Virus record (IMG/VR): IMGVR_UViG_3300037339_000216
Location: 1-26,046 of that record
DNA length: 26,046 bases
Source of the DNA: a virus
Strand: one strand, 5' to 3'
Shown here in pieces: positions 14,447-21,154 of this stretch. Numbering within the stretch: the first letter of the stretch is position 1; each line of letters starts with the position of its first letter. The translations under genes and the position numbers were made by a program. A model generated the notes under the pieces. That model saw only the letters and a program-made list of their open reading frames with translations, ran no database searches and was not told the origin of the DNA.

Positions 14447-16533
14447 GCAGACTCCACAGCAAGGTCGCCAAAGATGCCGCTGATTGTAAGCGGCAACGGC
14501 AGCGGTTCCTCAACAGTAATCTCTGCTACGTCTTGATAACCCAGGTCTACCGCAAAGAATTTTCCTGTGCGTCGCGGTTCGGCAGTATTCATGGGCGTTG
14601 ACGGGTGGCGCTCCGCGCCGCGCTTGCCGTTGATAATCGGAAGACTCGCCGCGACCAGTTGCACATAGACTTTGTTGAAGCGGAAGTTTGAGGACTGCGA
14701 GCCTTGCGGCGACACGCCTGGTTCAAACGGAAGGCTCTTGAGACGGGCCAGGCTCGAGAAACCCGCTGCAACTTCTAAAGCCGTGCGCTGCAAAGAGACG
14801 ACACCCGCAGAAGAGACGACCACATCGGGATGCGTTGCGCCATCTGCAATCACGCTCACCGTCAAACCTGCAAGGTGCTTGAATCCTGAAAAGCTTGTCG
14901 TCAGTGTGGGCGAAACCACAGTCTTGCCTGCGTCAAGGAAATGCGATGCAGGCGAGAGAACCAACGCGCCAAGCTGCGTATAAGCAACACCCGCGCGGAT
15001 AACGCGCCACGACGCCCACGTTATATCTGTTCCGAAAAACTTGACGCTGGCTACGGAGCTGAATACAATTGATTTTGTCGGATGGCGGTGCCAGCCCACA
15101 ATGTTGTTCGGGCGGTCGTAGCTGCATCCGACCAGCTGCCCTTGCGAATCCACGAACCAGAGAATACTTTCCGGGTTCGCGGCATAGGCTTGCCGCACGA
15201 TGCGGTTGACAGGAACATGCTCGGCAGTAAATGCAAGGTCCGCAGAAATCCAACCGCTTTCATCAAAGCGGTAACCCATCGAATAAAGCTTGCGGCCGTC
15301 GCCCGAGACATAGAGCACAAGGTTTCCAATCTGTATCGGCTGCAACGGCGACGAACCATAAAAGCTTTGGGGTTCGATGTTGATGCTATCCGGCGTAATA
15401 ATCTCTTGCGAGCCTGCGGGCGCACTTACGACAAACTCGCCAAACTCCGTCCCGATGAGCAGGTTCTTCGCGCCGAGAATCCAGCGTATTGAACCCCGCT
15501 TCGCAATCGTATAGGCAATCGCATCGTCCGCAAGCGTGCCTAAAGTGAAGTTCAAATAGTCACCAGACTTCGAACCCCAGAACGTCGAAGGCGCCGCCGC
15601 TGTGCCGGCAAAGAACAAACGTCCTTGAAAAAACGTAATGCACCGCGGATGGTTCGTTCCAGTCCACGACGAGGGTGGCGACGTAAATGCCGCGTCCGTA
15701 ATCGTGAACGTGCCATCTCCATTGTAAAGAATTTGCTTGACAGGATACAACCCCGAGCAGACATACATGCGCAACCCGTCCGGCGACAAGTCGTATTGAA
15801 GCACGCTCAACACGTCCGCGCTATACGGAGACACAATTGGGACTGCCACCACGTCTTCTTGAACAGACACGCTGTCCAGCACGGCGTTCGCAAATGGCGT
15901 GAGACTGGTAACCTCTATCCAGTGCGAGACCGCGGTTGCCGTGAAAACAAACGTCGACACGCTGGCAGTTTGCGTGAGCTGGCCTACCTCAGCCCCGCCC
16001 GACGTTGTGCCTACTCGCAAGCGTAGCGAGTCCAGCGGGGACAGTTGAATCGTGCGCAGGCGATACGCGCGGCCGATAGTCAAGCCGGTGACGTTTTGAC
16101 GGATTGAGGCAGTCTGCGCGCCGCTCGCAGTAAGCGTGCAAGTCTGCGTTGTGAATACCGCTGTTGAGCCGCCGCCCGTAACCGGAGTCCAGTTTGCGCT
16201 ACCCGCAGCAAATTGCGTATTCAAAACCAACTCCGGCGCGACGAGCGTGCCGCTCTTGCTCAAGATGTAAAGTTTGAGGTCTGTGAACAGGAAAACATAA
16301 TAGTCGTCGTTCGCAACGGGAAAGATAATGATGCGCGCGGACGGCGTGGGCTCAGGCGTTTCGAACGTAAAGGAGAAACCAGACCGGCGTTGCGCGGGAC
16401 CTTGCGCCAGTGGAATCATGTTCTCCAAAAGGCGAACACCTTCCTTGTAACCTTTCGTAGAGACGCGCGAACCCAGGCGCGGGCTCAACTCGCCGGCGGC
16501 AAAGCTCTCTTGAATAGGAACAAGGTTCGGCAT
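14443..16533 (-). CDS. Tail tubular protein B (gp12-like tail nozzle)
   Basis: A 696-residue protein with the characteristic start of podovirus tail nozzle/stabilisation proteins: IQESFAAGELSPRLGSRVSTKGYKEGVRLLENMIPL, then QGPAQRRSGF. Beta-propeller-like repeats follow: VLQYDLSPDGLRMYVCSG, HPRCITFFQGRLFFAG, FWGSKSGDYLNFTLG, then a WILGAKNLLIGTEFGEFVVS block. T7 gp12 (794 residues) has the same role, forming the tapered tail tip below gp11. The ATG starts 1 base after the stop of the small membrane peptide. There is no clear Shine-Dalgarno (CCTGGGCCC only), so translation is probably coupled. Confidence 0.92.
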   Translation of the reverse strand: MPNLVPIQESFAAGELSPRLGSRVSTKGYKEGVRLLENMIPLAQGPAQRRSGFSFTFETPEPTPSARIIIFPVANDDYYVFLFTDLKLYILSKSGTLVAPELVLNTQFAAGSANWTPVTGGGSTAVFTTQTCTLTASGAQTASIRQNVTGLTIGRAYRLRTIQLSPLDSLRLRVGTTSGGAEVGQLTQTASVSTFVFTATAVSHWIEVTSLTPFANAVLDSVSVQEDVVAVPIVSPYSADVLSVLQYDLSPDGLRMYVCSGLYPVKQILYNGDGTFTITDAAFTSPPSSWTGTNHPRCITFFQGRLFFAGTAAAPSTFWGSKSGDYLNFTLGTLADDAIAYTIAKRGSIRWILGAKNLLIGTEFGEFVVSAPAGSQEIITPDSINIEPQSFYGSSPLQPIQIGNLVLYVSGDGRKLYSMGYRFDESGWISADLAFTAEHVPVNRIVRQAYAANPESILWFVDSQGQLVGCSYDRPNNIVGWHRHPTKSIVFSSVASVKFFGTDITWASWRVIRAGVAYTQLGALVLSPASHFLDAGKTVVSPTLTTSFSGFKHLAGLTVSVIADGATHPDVVVSSAGVVSLQRTALEVAAGFSSLARLKSLPFEPGVSPQGSQSSNFRFNKVYVQLVAASLPIINGKRGAERHPSTPMNTAEPRRTGKFFAVDLGYQDVAEITVEEPLPLPLTISGIFGDLAVESA

Positions 16534-16534
16534 A

Positions 16535-16702
16535 TCAGGGCCCAGGTGGGACTATTACAATACTTGCTCCGCCTTCCTTACATTGCGTCGTCGTCGTGCG
16601 CTCGCATGCTCCGAGCATCACCGCGCAACCCGCGAATGACGAGAGCACAATCGCAATCATCACGGCACCCAGCACGAACATGGCTGCGTCAACAAGTCTC
16701 AT
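16535..16702 (-). CDS. 55-residue membrane peptide between adhesin and tail tubular B
   Basis: MRLVDAAMFVLGAVMIAIVL is followed by SSFAGCAVMLGAC and a short polar tail rich in Thr (ERTTTTQCKEGG) ending VIVPPGP. One long hydrophobic segment covers residues about 5-32. The FAGC motif resembles a lipobox but has an atypical -3 residue, so lipoprotein processing is uncertain. ATG 16702 makes an ATGA overlap with the stop of the upstream 635-residue gene, and the stop lies 1 base before tail tubular B. That packing supports translation and makes the in-frame extension to 16789 unnecessary. Unknown function; possibly an accessory lysis or envelope-interacting peptide. Confidence 0.62.
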   Translation of the reverse strand: MRLVDAAMFVLGAVMIAIVLSSFAGCAVMLGACERTTTTQCKEGGASIVIVPPGP

Positions 16703-18606
16703 GGCCGCGGTCCCACGGTCCAGTATTCCATTTCCATATCGTCGAGCGAGCCAGTGTAGCCCTTGACGACACGGAAGTAGTATTCCCACATGTCATTGAG
16801 TTGGAAGTTGATATTATCGCTGGCCTGAATTGACCGCACAGAGAATTTGTCTACCAGCATCTGCGAAAACGGCGCAGCTTCGAGCAGCGGCACACCGTTG
16901 CGACCAGCCAAATCGGCGATAAACTGATGGACTCCGTTGCCAAACACGACCTCACCGCGGAATGCACCGATGCCCAACTGCAAGGAGCCAGACACGTAGT
17001 TGGAGATTGTTACCTCTACCTGGTCGCGGCCTACGCCGACAAACGGCGTGGTAGATGAGATGATGGAATTCGCCACGTTGTTACCGTTGATAAGTGCGCC
17101 AGGAAAGCCGACCGACCAGCCCAGTCCTTCTGTCCAGTTTGCCGTATTGAGGAATGTGGGATCTGTAATCTGCTCCGCGCCCAACGTCACGCCTGCGCCG
17201 TTAGCCAGCAGGAATTGCCGCTCTGCGTCGTCTATCTGCCCACTGGTCGCGCCGTTCGACTGATAGAAGCGGAGCAACTTGTCCTCGATTTGGTTCGCGG
17301 CGCCAACGTCGGGGATGGCCGCGTTGATGGCGTCGTTGATATGCACGCCACCGGCGGACAGGAATTTCAACACGTTGTCGGGCAGGCGCGTGTTGAAATA
17401 CTTGAGCGACTTGATTACGCCGTTCAAGTGACTAGCTGCATCCAAGTGCCCGACTTGTAGCACGAACGCCCCTGTCGGCAACGTCGCAACTGTATCCAGC
17501 AAACCCAACACGCCATTCACGGCAATGTTCGCACTATTCGCCGCATATGCGCCCGCAGCCTTTACAGGGATGCGCGATGACGGCGAACCCGCTGCGATGC
17601 TAAATTGCGCTGCGCCCAAGCGACTACCAAACCAGTTGACGACATTTGATGTGTCGTAGAACATATCGAACAAGCGGTTAGCCGTGTCTCCAGAAGGCTC
17701 AATCACTGCAATCCGCTCGTTATTCTGAAAAGGTGCGGCCAATCCCACATCCGCGAACATGGTTCCCGCTAACGCATTGAGCCAACCCGTTGTCGGATAG
17801 GTCAGCGTATCCGCAGCACGTATAACAGCGGCAACCGTAGTATAGATGAGGGATGTTGGCGAAGCACCGACTTCAAGCTGTGAGCCCCAAACGTAGAAAC
17901 CTTTGCCGACTTCGCCAAGGTAGATGGGCACGCCAGGAGATTCAAAGATTTCAAGAATTTGATAGCCCGTGATTGTCGCCGCATCCAACTTGCCCGACAC
18001 TGATACGCGGAACCAACCATTCGGATACCGCTTGATGGATGACGCCGTGGCGGTGCCTGCGCCAATCGCCAACGGCGCGGATATAGTGCCGTTTAGCAGG
18101 TCGAAGCTGGCGCGAACGCCAGAAGTTGAGCCTCCAATCACCCAGCCAATGTCACCATACCTGCGGCCATTCGCCTTGATCCAAAGCGAGTTGGTATAAA
18201 CGAAATTGGCGGTTACGGCCGGACCAATCGTGTTGAAAACCTGATGCGATGTATTCAACGCCGCTTCGGTGAACGCACTGGACTGCGCAGCACCGTCGGG
18301 CGCGGCCTCTGCAACCTGCACGACCTGCGCGTTGCCCTTAGTCCAGTCTACTGTGGATAAGTCCGTGTTCTGCAACGTCAGGTTCTGGCGACCCGGCTCC
18401 AGTAGCAACCCGTGATACAGCAACGATTCAGGTTCATAGGCGCTGCGCGGCACGCCGGTCGCAACACTGATGACCTTGCCGTTGCGGTCAATGGTAGTCG
18501 CGCCGCCTGCGCGCGTGAACGTAGCGACAACCCCGCCGACTGTAGGGACCAGGTTCGCTACGCCTGCGCCCAAGTCAGCGAAGGCAACGTCAAAGGTCGG
18601 TTGCAT
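16699..18606 (-). CDS. Virion-associated protein with carbohydrate-binding/LamG-like modules
   Basis: A 635-residue protein, beta-rich throughout. The N-terminal part, FTRAGGATTIDRNGKVISVATGVPR ... LLLEPGRQNLTLQNTDLS..DW, is the pattern of phage head- or tail-borne carbohydrate-binding proteins. A galactose-binding-like jelly-roll probably spans residues about 80-255 (RYPNGWFRVSVSG, FYVWGSQLEVG). A concanavalin/LamG-like domain probably spans 265-415, ending in GVIKSLKYFNTRLPDNVLKFLSAGG, a familiar close to such domains. A second jelly-roll lies at about 475-625 (DPTFLNTANWTEGLGWSVG). Its place between the two tail tubular genes suggests a virion component, decoration or side adhesin. Only a weak GGGA precedes the ATG, just after the micro-ORF stop, so translation is probably coupled. 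Confidence 0.7.
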   Translation of the reverse strand: MQPTFDVAFADLGAGVANLVPTVGGVVATFTRAGGATTIDRNGKVISVATGVPRSAYEPESLLYHGLLLEPGRQNLTLQNTDLSTVDWTKGNAQVVQVAEAAPDGAAQSSAFTEAALNTSHQVFNTIGPAVTANFVYTNSLWIKANGRRYGDIGWVIGGSTSGVRASFDLLNGTISAPLAIGAGTATASSIKRYPNGWFRVSVSGKLDAATITGYQILEIFESPGVPIYLGEVGKGFYVWGSQLEVGASPTSLIYTTVAAVIRAADTLTYPTTGWLNALAGTMFADVGLAAPFQNNERIAVIEPSGDTANRLFDMFYDTSNVVNWFGSRLGAAQFSIAAGSPSSRIPVKAAGAYAANSANIAVNGVLGLLDTVATLPTGAFVLQVGHLDAASHLNGVIKSLKYFNTRLPDNVLKFLSAGGVHINDAINAAIPDVGAANQIEDKLLRFYQSNGATSGQIDDAERQFLLANGAGVTLGAEQITDPTFLNTANWTEGLGWSVGFPGALINGNNVANSIISSTTPFVGVGRDQVEVTISNYVSGSLQLGIGAFRGEVVFGNGVHQFIADLAGRNGVPLLEAAPFSQMLVDKFSVRSIQASDNINFQLNDMWEYYFRVVKGYTGSLDDMEMEYWTVGPRP

Positions 18607-18609
18607 GTT

Positions 18610-18663
18610 CTAGTATCCCGGTTGCGGGCGCGGACGCTTCTGTCCTTTCTTGCGGCGCTTCAT
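18610..18663 (-). CDS. 17-residue highly basic micro-ORF with near-perfect Shine-Dalgarno
   Basis: The ATG is preceded by TAGGAGGTAAC, one of the strongest Shine-Dalgarno sites in the window, at normal spacing. It encodes MKRRKKGQKRPRPQPGY: 8 of 17 residues are Lys/Arg. Its SD includes the stop codon (TAG) of the 136-residue gene, and its own TAG lies 3 bases before the ATG of the 635-residue gene, whose own ribosome site is weak. Either a real minute protein or a translated leader that couples ribosomes onto the large downstream gene. No database comparison was possible. Confidence 0.6.
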   Translation of the reverse strand: MKRRKKGQKRPRPQPGY

Positions 18664-18671
18664 GTTACCTC

Positions 18672-19082
18672 CTACGCGTATTTCCGTTGCTTTTCCCACA
18701 TCGCTTCCATTATTTCCTTGATGCGGTTGGCGATTTCGGACGTTGAGGTCCAGGAGGCGTTCTGCCCAAGCCCGATGCCGACTTCGCCTGCTACGATAGA
18801 CGCGACGTTGGGTTGGTTATTGACCTGCGACTTGGGACCGCCGAGAACGCACTGGAAATACACAGGCGCGCTCGCGGTTTGGAATTGCGCCGCCTGCTCG
18901 CGGATGGTCTCCGCGATGCGCTCCAGCGTGTTCCACAATTCGTTGTCGCGGTAAGACTGACCTGTGACCAGGTTCACGTAGATGCAGATTTGATTGATGC
19001 CGGTAACCGTGAACCCCGCGGCGTTGAAGGTTACATTTGCTTTGTCACCCACATCAAAGTCGAGCGTTGCTTGCATGGTCAT
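18672..19082 (-). CDS. Hypothetical structural-operon protein
   Basis: A 136-residue protein with a beta-rich first half (TLDFDVGDKANVTFNAAGFTVTGINQICIYVNLVTGQSY), a central helix (NELWNTLERIAETIREQAAQF), and a second helix at the end (ASTSEIANRIKEIMEAMWEKQ-like). AAAGGAG lies 6 bases before the ATG. It sits between tail tubular A and the carbohydrate-binding-like protein, where other podoviruses often have small conserved hypothetical genes. I do not recognise the family; involvement in tail assembly is inferred from position only. Confidence 0.7.
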   Translation of the reverse strand: MTMQATLDFDVGDKANVTFNAAGFTVTGINQICIYVNLVTGQSYRDNELWNTLERIAETIREQAAQFQTASAPVYFQCVLGGPKSQVNNQPNVASIVAGEVGIGLGQNASWTSTSEIANRIKEIMEAMWEKQRKYA

Positions 19083-19093
19083 ACGGTTCTCCT

Positions 19094-19720
19094 TTACACG
19101 AATGGTCCTACGATACCGGTCGCGCCGGCGCGCCGCGCCTGATTCATTCCCGAGGCGCGCAGCACGCGCGTCCGTCCCTGCTTCGCGTCTTGGGCAATCG
19201 CGTCGCCCATCTTTGCGGAGTAAAGCTTTGCCATGTCCGCTTGCAGCGTGCGGGAGTGCGCAATCGGGATAGCCAAATCCGTGGCAAGCCGCGCGGCCAG
19301 CGCCTGACTGAACAGCGTGGAGAACAGGTTCGGGTCCTCGATACGCTGCACGCCGCGCACGAACACGGTGTTCGCATTGGTAAGCACCTTGTCGCCCTCA
19401 CGCACCCAGTCCGGAACAGGCTCGTCCTCTTCCCAGCGGTCGGACAACCCAAGGTAGATTACCCGTAACAGCGACGAAGGCAGTTGGAAAGCATACGCAT
19501 AGCCCCACCTGTTGGGGTCAGGTGCGAGCGGCGCGCCACCGGGGGCGCGCAGCATTGCGAAGGTCCAGTCCACGCTCTCTATGAGCGCGTCACGCAGGAT
19601 AGCGTAGTTAGCCTTGCAAAGCTGCGCCTCCGTCTGCTCGTCGTCCAGCGACGTGATAAGGTTGCCACCAACCCAGCCCAGGGCCAGGTTGCAGATGGCT
19701 ACGTCACTTATTGCGGCCAC
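19094..19720 (-). CDS. Tail tubular protein A (gp11-like)
   Basis: A 208-residue protein with the family pattern AICNLALGWVGGNLITSLDDEQTEAQLCKANYAILRDALIESVDWTFA, then WGYAYAFQLPSSLLRVIYL and a C-terminal helical part. gp11-type proteins form the ring between connector and nozzle (tail tubular B) and anchor fibres; T7 gp11 has 196 residues. The start is the GTG at 19720, giving an N-terminus (MAAISDVAICNLALG) matching the family's length. The ORF is open further to 19840 but that stretch overlaps the preceding gene and reads as Arg-rich noise. The overlap with the preceding gene is 17 bases; AAGGTG lies about 10 bases upstream. Confidence 0.88.
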   Translation of the reverse strand: MAAISDVAICNLALGWVGGNLITSLDDEQTEAQLCKANYAILRDALIESVDWTFAMLRAPGGAPLAPDPNRWGYAYAFQLPSSLLRVIYLGLSDRWEEDEPVPDWVREGDKVLTNANTVFVRGVQRIEDPNLFSTLFSQALAARLATDLAIPIAHSRTLQADMAKLYSAKMGDAIAQDAKQGRTRVLRASGMNQARRAGATGIVGPFV

Positions 19721-19991
19721 GGCGGAGCACCTTGGCAAACGCTTCCGCGCCTTCCGGCACGTCACCGTCCGCGTATTCGCTCTCGACCTTGGCGACCGTT
19801 GCTTGCACGGCGCCGCGCTTCGGGTCGAAACTGGCCACACACTCTACCTTGACCAGCAGCTCTTGAGAGATTGCTGCCGCAGTCTTGCCGCGTGCAAAGC
19901 CCTCGTTGATTCTCACAACGTCGTTCGGCGTCGCGCCCGGCTTCATGAACTCTTGTTGATTCAAGTGTGACACATCTTGGTCGTAAGACAC
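19704..19991 (-). CDS. Small protein with HTH-like segment, between capsid and tail tubular A
   Basis: A 95-residue protein. The segment VVRINEGFARGKTAAAISQELLVKVECVASF reads like a helix-turn-helix (Ala-rich first helix, ISQELLV turn, recognition helix), followed by a charged tail and RRGRNK. GTG 19991 was chosen because AAGGAGGT, a perfect Shine-Dalgarno, lies 4 bases upstream; the ATG at 20027 lies upstream of that SD and inside the post-capsid hairpin. Similar small proteins lie between capsid and tail tubular genes in related phages. DNA binding or a head-completion role are both possible; neither is shown. Confidence 0.68.
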   Translation of the reverse strand: MSYDQDVSHLNQQEFMKPGATPNDVVRINEGFARGKTAAAISQELLVKVECVASFDPKRGAVQATVAKVESEYADGDVPEGAEAFAKVLRRGRNK

Positions 19992-20010
19992 AGAACCTCC
20001 TTGTGAAGAG

Positions 20011-20039
20011 CCGCCGGCGGGCACCATGCCCGCCAGCGG
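20011..20039 (-). terminator. Strong 12-bp hairpin after the capsid gene, no U-tract
   Basis: Arms CCGCTGGCGGGC and GCCCGCCGGCGG (RNA sense) pair over 12 bp with one G-U, loop ATGGT. It begins 9 bases after the capsid TAA. The following CTCTTC is not a proper U-tract, so it may be a partial terminator, an mRNA 3'-end stabiliser or a processing site that lowers expression of downstream genes relative to capsid. Confidence 0.6.
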
Positions 20040-20048
20040 TTGTTACGC

Positions 20049-20924
20049 TTACGTCAGCGAGTTCTTCACATGGAGGTGGACGATTTGCTCGTCCTCCACC
20101 CGCACCGCGCCCATCGTCAGGGCGGTGTAGATGCGCCACGCGAAGCTGATGGACGGGTCCTCGGCGACGCGCGACCAGATGTCCTTGTTCACTTGCAAGC
20201 CAATGGCCCGCTTGGTGAACGCGAGGCAGGACAGCTGACCACCGGCGGGGGCGAGCAGTCTCGTGGACATAATCCACGTGAAGCCCATCCAACCCGGCAC
20301 GATGCCGGACGAGTTGAGCCGCTGCAACGCCTCGCGGTTCACGTAGTCGGCCGAAGTCTGCTCGGTCAACTGCATGAGCTTGCGCACCTGGGTCGGCCCG
20401 ACGACCATGCACTTGGGAATCGACGGGTCGATGTCGTTCTGCATGAACTTCTCCTGGACCGCCGTCACCAGGTCGAAGCTGATGGGAACCGTTCCGTCGC
20501 TGACTACCTGGCCGACGGGAAACGTGACCGCGCCCCCGGCACCGTCCATCGCGTCGCCCGTTGCCGCGGCGATGATGATGTCGTCGACCGCCCGCTTGGC
20601 GCCCATGCCCTGCTTCTCGGCAACGGACGATTTCGGGTCAATCAACATTTGCACGATGTCTTCCGGCTCCACCGTGTCGCCGTCGTGCTTGGTCAGCGCG
20701 ACGCTGGCGCGGCGTGTCCACGGAGAGTCGGTCGCCGGCGTTGCGGTCCGGGCGGCGCTCTTGGTCGTGAAGTCGCCTTTGCCGAGGCGGTCCCAGTTGT
20801 GCTTGTTGGCAGTGATACCGCGCTCCATTACCTTGTCGCGCAGCTTGGTCTCGCTTTGTTGGGCGAGTTGGCGCACTGTCCGCTCGTAAGCTTGGACATA
20901 CGCCGCAGTGATGGTGATAGCCAT
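20049..20924 (-). CDS. Major capsid protein
   Basis: A 291-residue protein in the capsid position, right after the scaffold gene. It shows the pattern of the podovirus phage capsid family (HK97-type fold): AYVQAYERTVRQLAQQSETKLRDKV, then TKHDGDTVEPEDIVQMLIDPKSS with RRAS before it, AVDDIIIAAATGDAMDG, and near the end GLQVNKDIWSRVAEDPSISF. The main shell subunit, assembled on the scaffold and filled by the terminase. ATG 20924 has AAGGA 8 bases upstream; that site is base-paired in a predicted leader helix. The gene has its own candidate promoter and is flanked by strong hairpins, fitting the need for the most abundant virion protein. Confidence 0.9.
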   Translation of the reverse strand: MAITITAAYVQAYERTVRQLAQQSETKLRDKVMERGITANKHNWDRLGKGDFTTKSAARTATPATDSPWTRRASVALTKHDGDTVEPEDIVQMLIDPKSSVAEKQGMGAKRAVDDIIIAAATGDAMDGAGGAVTFPVGQVVSDGTVPISFDLVTAVQEKFMQNDIDPSIPKCMVVGPTQVRKLMQLTEQTSADYVNREALQRLNSSGIVPGWMGFTWIMSTRLLAPAGGQLSCLAFTKRAIGLQVNKDIWSRVAEDPSISFAWRIYTALTMGAVRVEDEQIVHLHVKNSLT

Positions 20925-20933
20925 ATGAATGGT

Positions 20934-20966
20934 CCTTGAAAAGTTGAGCCAAAAAACCCTTCAAGG
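20934..20966 (-). promoter_or_regulatory. Helix sequestering the capsid ribosome binding site
   Basis: In the transcript CCTTGAAGGG pairs with CTTTTCAAGG over 10 bp (two G-U pairs), loop TTTTTTGGCTCAA. The 3' arm contains most of the capsid Shine-Dalgarno (AAGGA). A competing small hairpin GGCA-AC-TGCC (20965-20974) uses the outer bases of the 5' arm, so the two folds are mutually exclusive, as in a translational switch. Confidence 0.55.
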
Positions 20967-21077
20967 CAGTTGCCTCTCATCTTTCAGAGAGACCGCCTCT
21001 AGCCTTTTTCCCGGCTAGGGCGCCATCCTCAGGCGGACCCCGTTTCGAGGTTGCCCGCCGATTTCGAACAGCTAACG
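20967..21077 (-). promoter_or_regulatory. Structured 5' leader of the capsid transcript
   Basis: Upstream of the RBS helix the leader folds readily: CTCTC/GAGAG with an 8-base loop (20974-20991); CTAGCC/GGCTAG, 6 bp around GGGAAAAA (20999-21018); and an enclosing CCGCC/GGCGG pair (21032-21036 with 20993-20997). No ORF is present. I could not match it to a known riboswitch or phage RNA motif by eye. Confidence 0.45.
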
Positions 21078-21083
21078 GTGCGC

Positions 21084-21112
21084 ACTGTAGCACGCGCCGA
21101 AAAACTTTGCAA
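21084..21112 (-). promoter_or_regulatory. Sigma70-like promoter for the capsid unit
   Basis: On the - strand TTGCAA (-35) and TACAGT (-10) are separated by exactly 17 bases, and TG precedes the -10 at the extended position (TGCTACAGT). Predicted start is near 21077, about 150 bases before the capsid ATG. Each hexamer matches consensus at 4 of 6 positions. The position in an otherwise unexplained intergenic gap adds support. Confidence 0.6.
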
Positions 21113-21116
21113 ACAG

Positions 21117-21150
21117 CACGCCGCGCACGCTACACCACGCGCGCGGCGCG
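21117..21150 (-). terminator. Strong GC hairpin after the scaffold gene
   Basis: A 13-bp stem in transcript orientation, inner arms CGCCGCGCGCG and CGTGCGCGGCG (two G-U pairs overall), loop of 8. It starts 4 bases after the scaffold stop and is followed by the short, weak U-rich CTGTTTG that leads directly into the -35 box of the capsid promoter. Probably a partial or full terminator, or an mRNA stability element. Confidence 0.6.
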
Positions 21151-21154
21151 ACCG

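Noticed and set aside
19721-19840. N-terminal extension of tail tubular A to an upstream ATG
   Set aside because: The extra 40 residues overlap the preceding gene, are Arg-rich and fall outside the family length; GTG 19720 fits the known N-terminus.
20925-21154. Possibility that the capsid leader is a small tRNA or known riboswitch
   Set aside because: No cloverleaf, CCA end or T-loop; no conserved core of the riboswitch classes I can recall by eye. Left as an unassigned structured leader.
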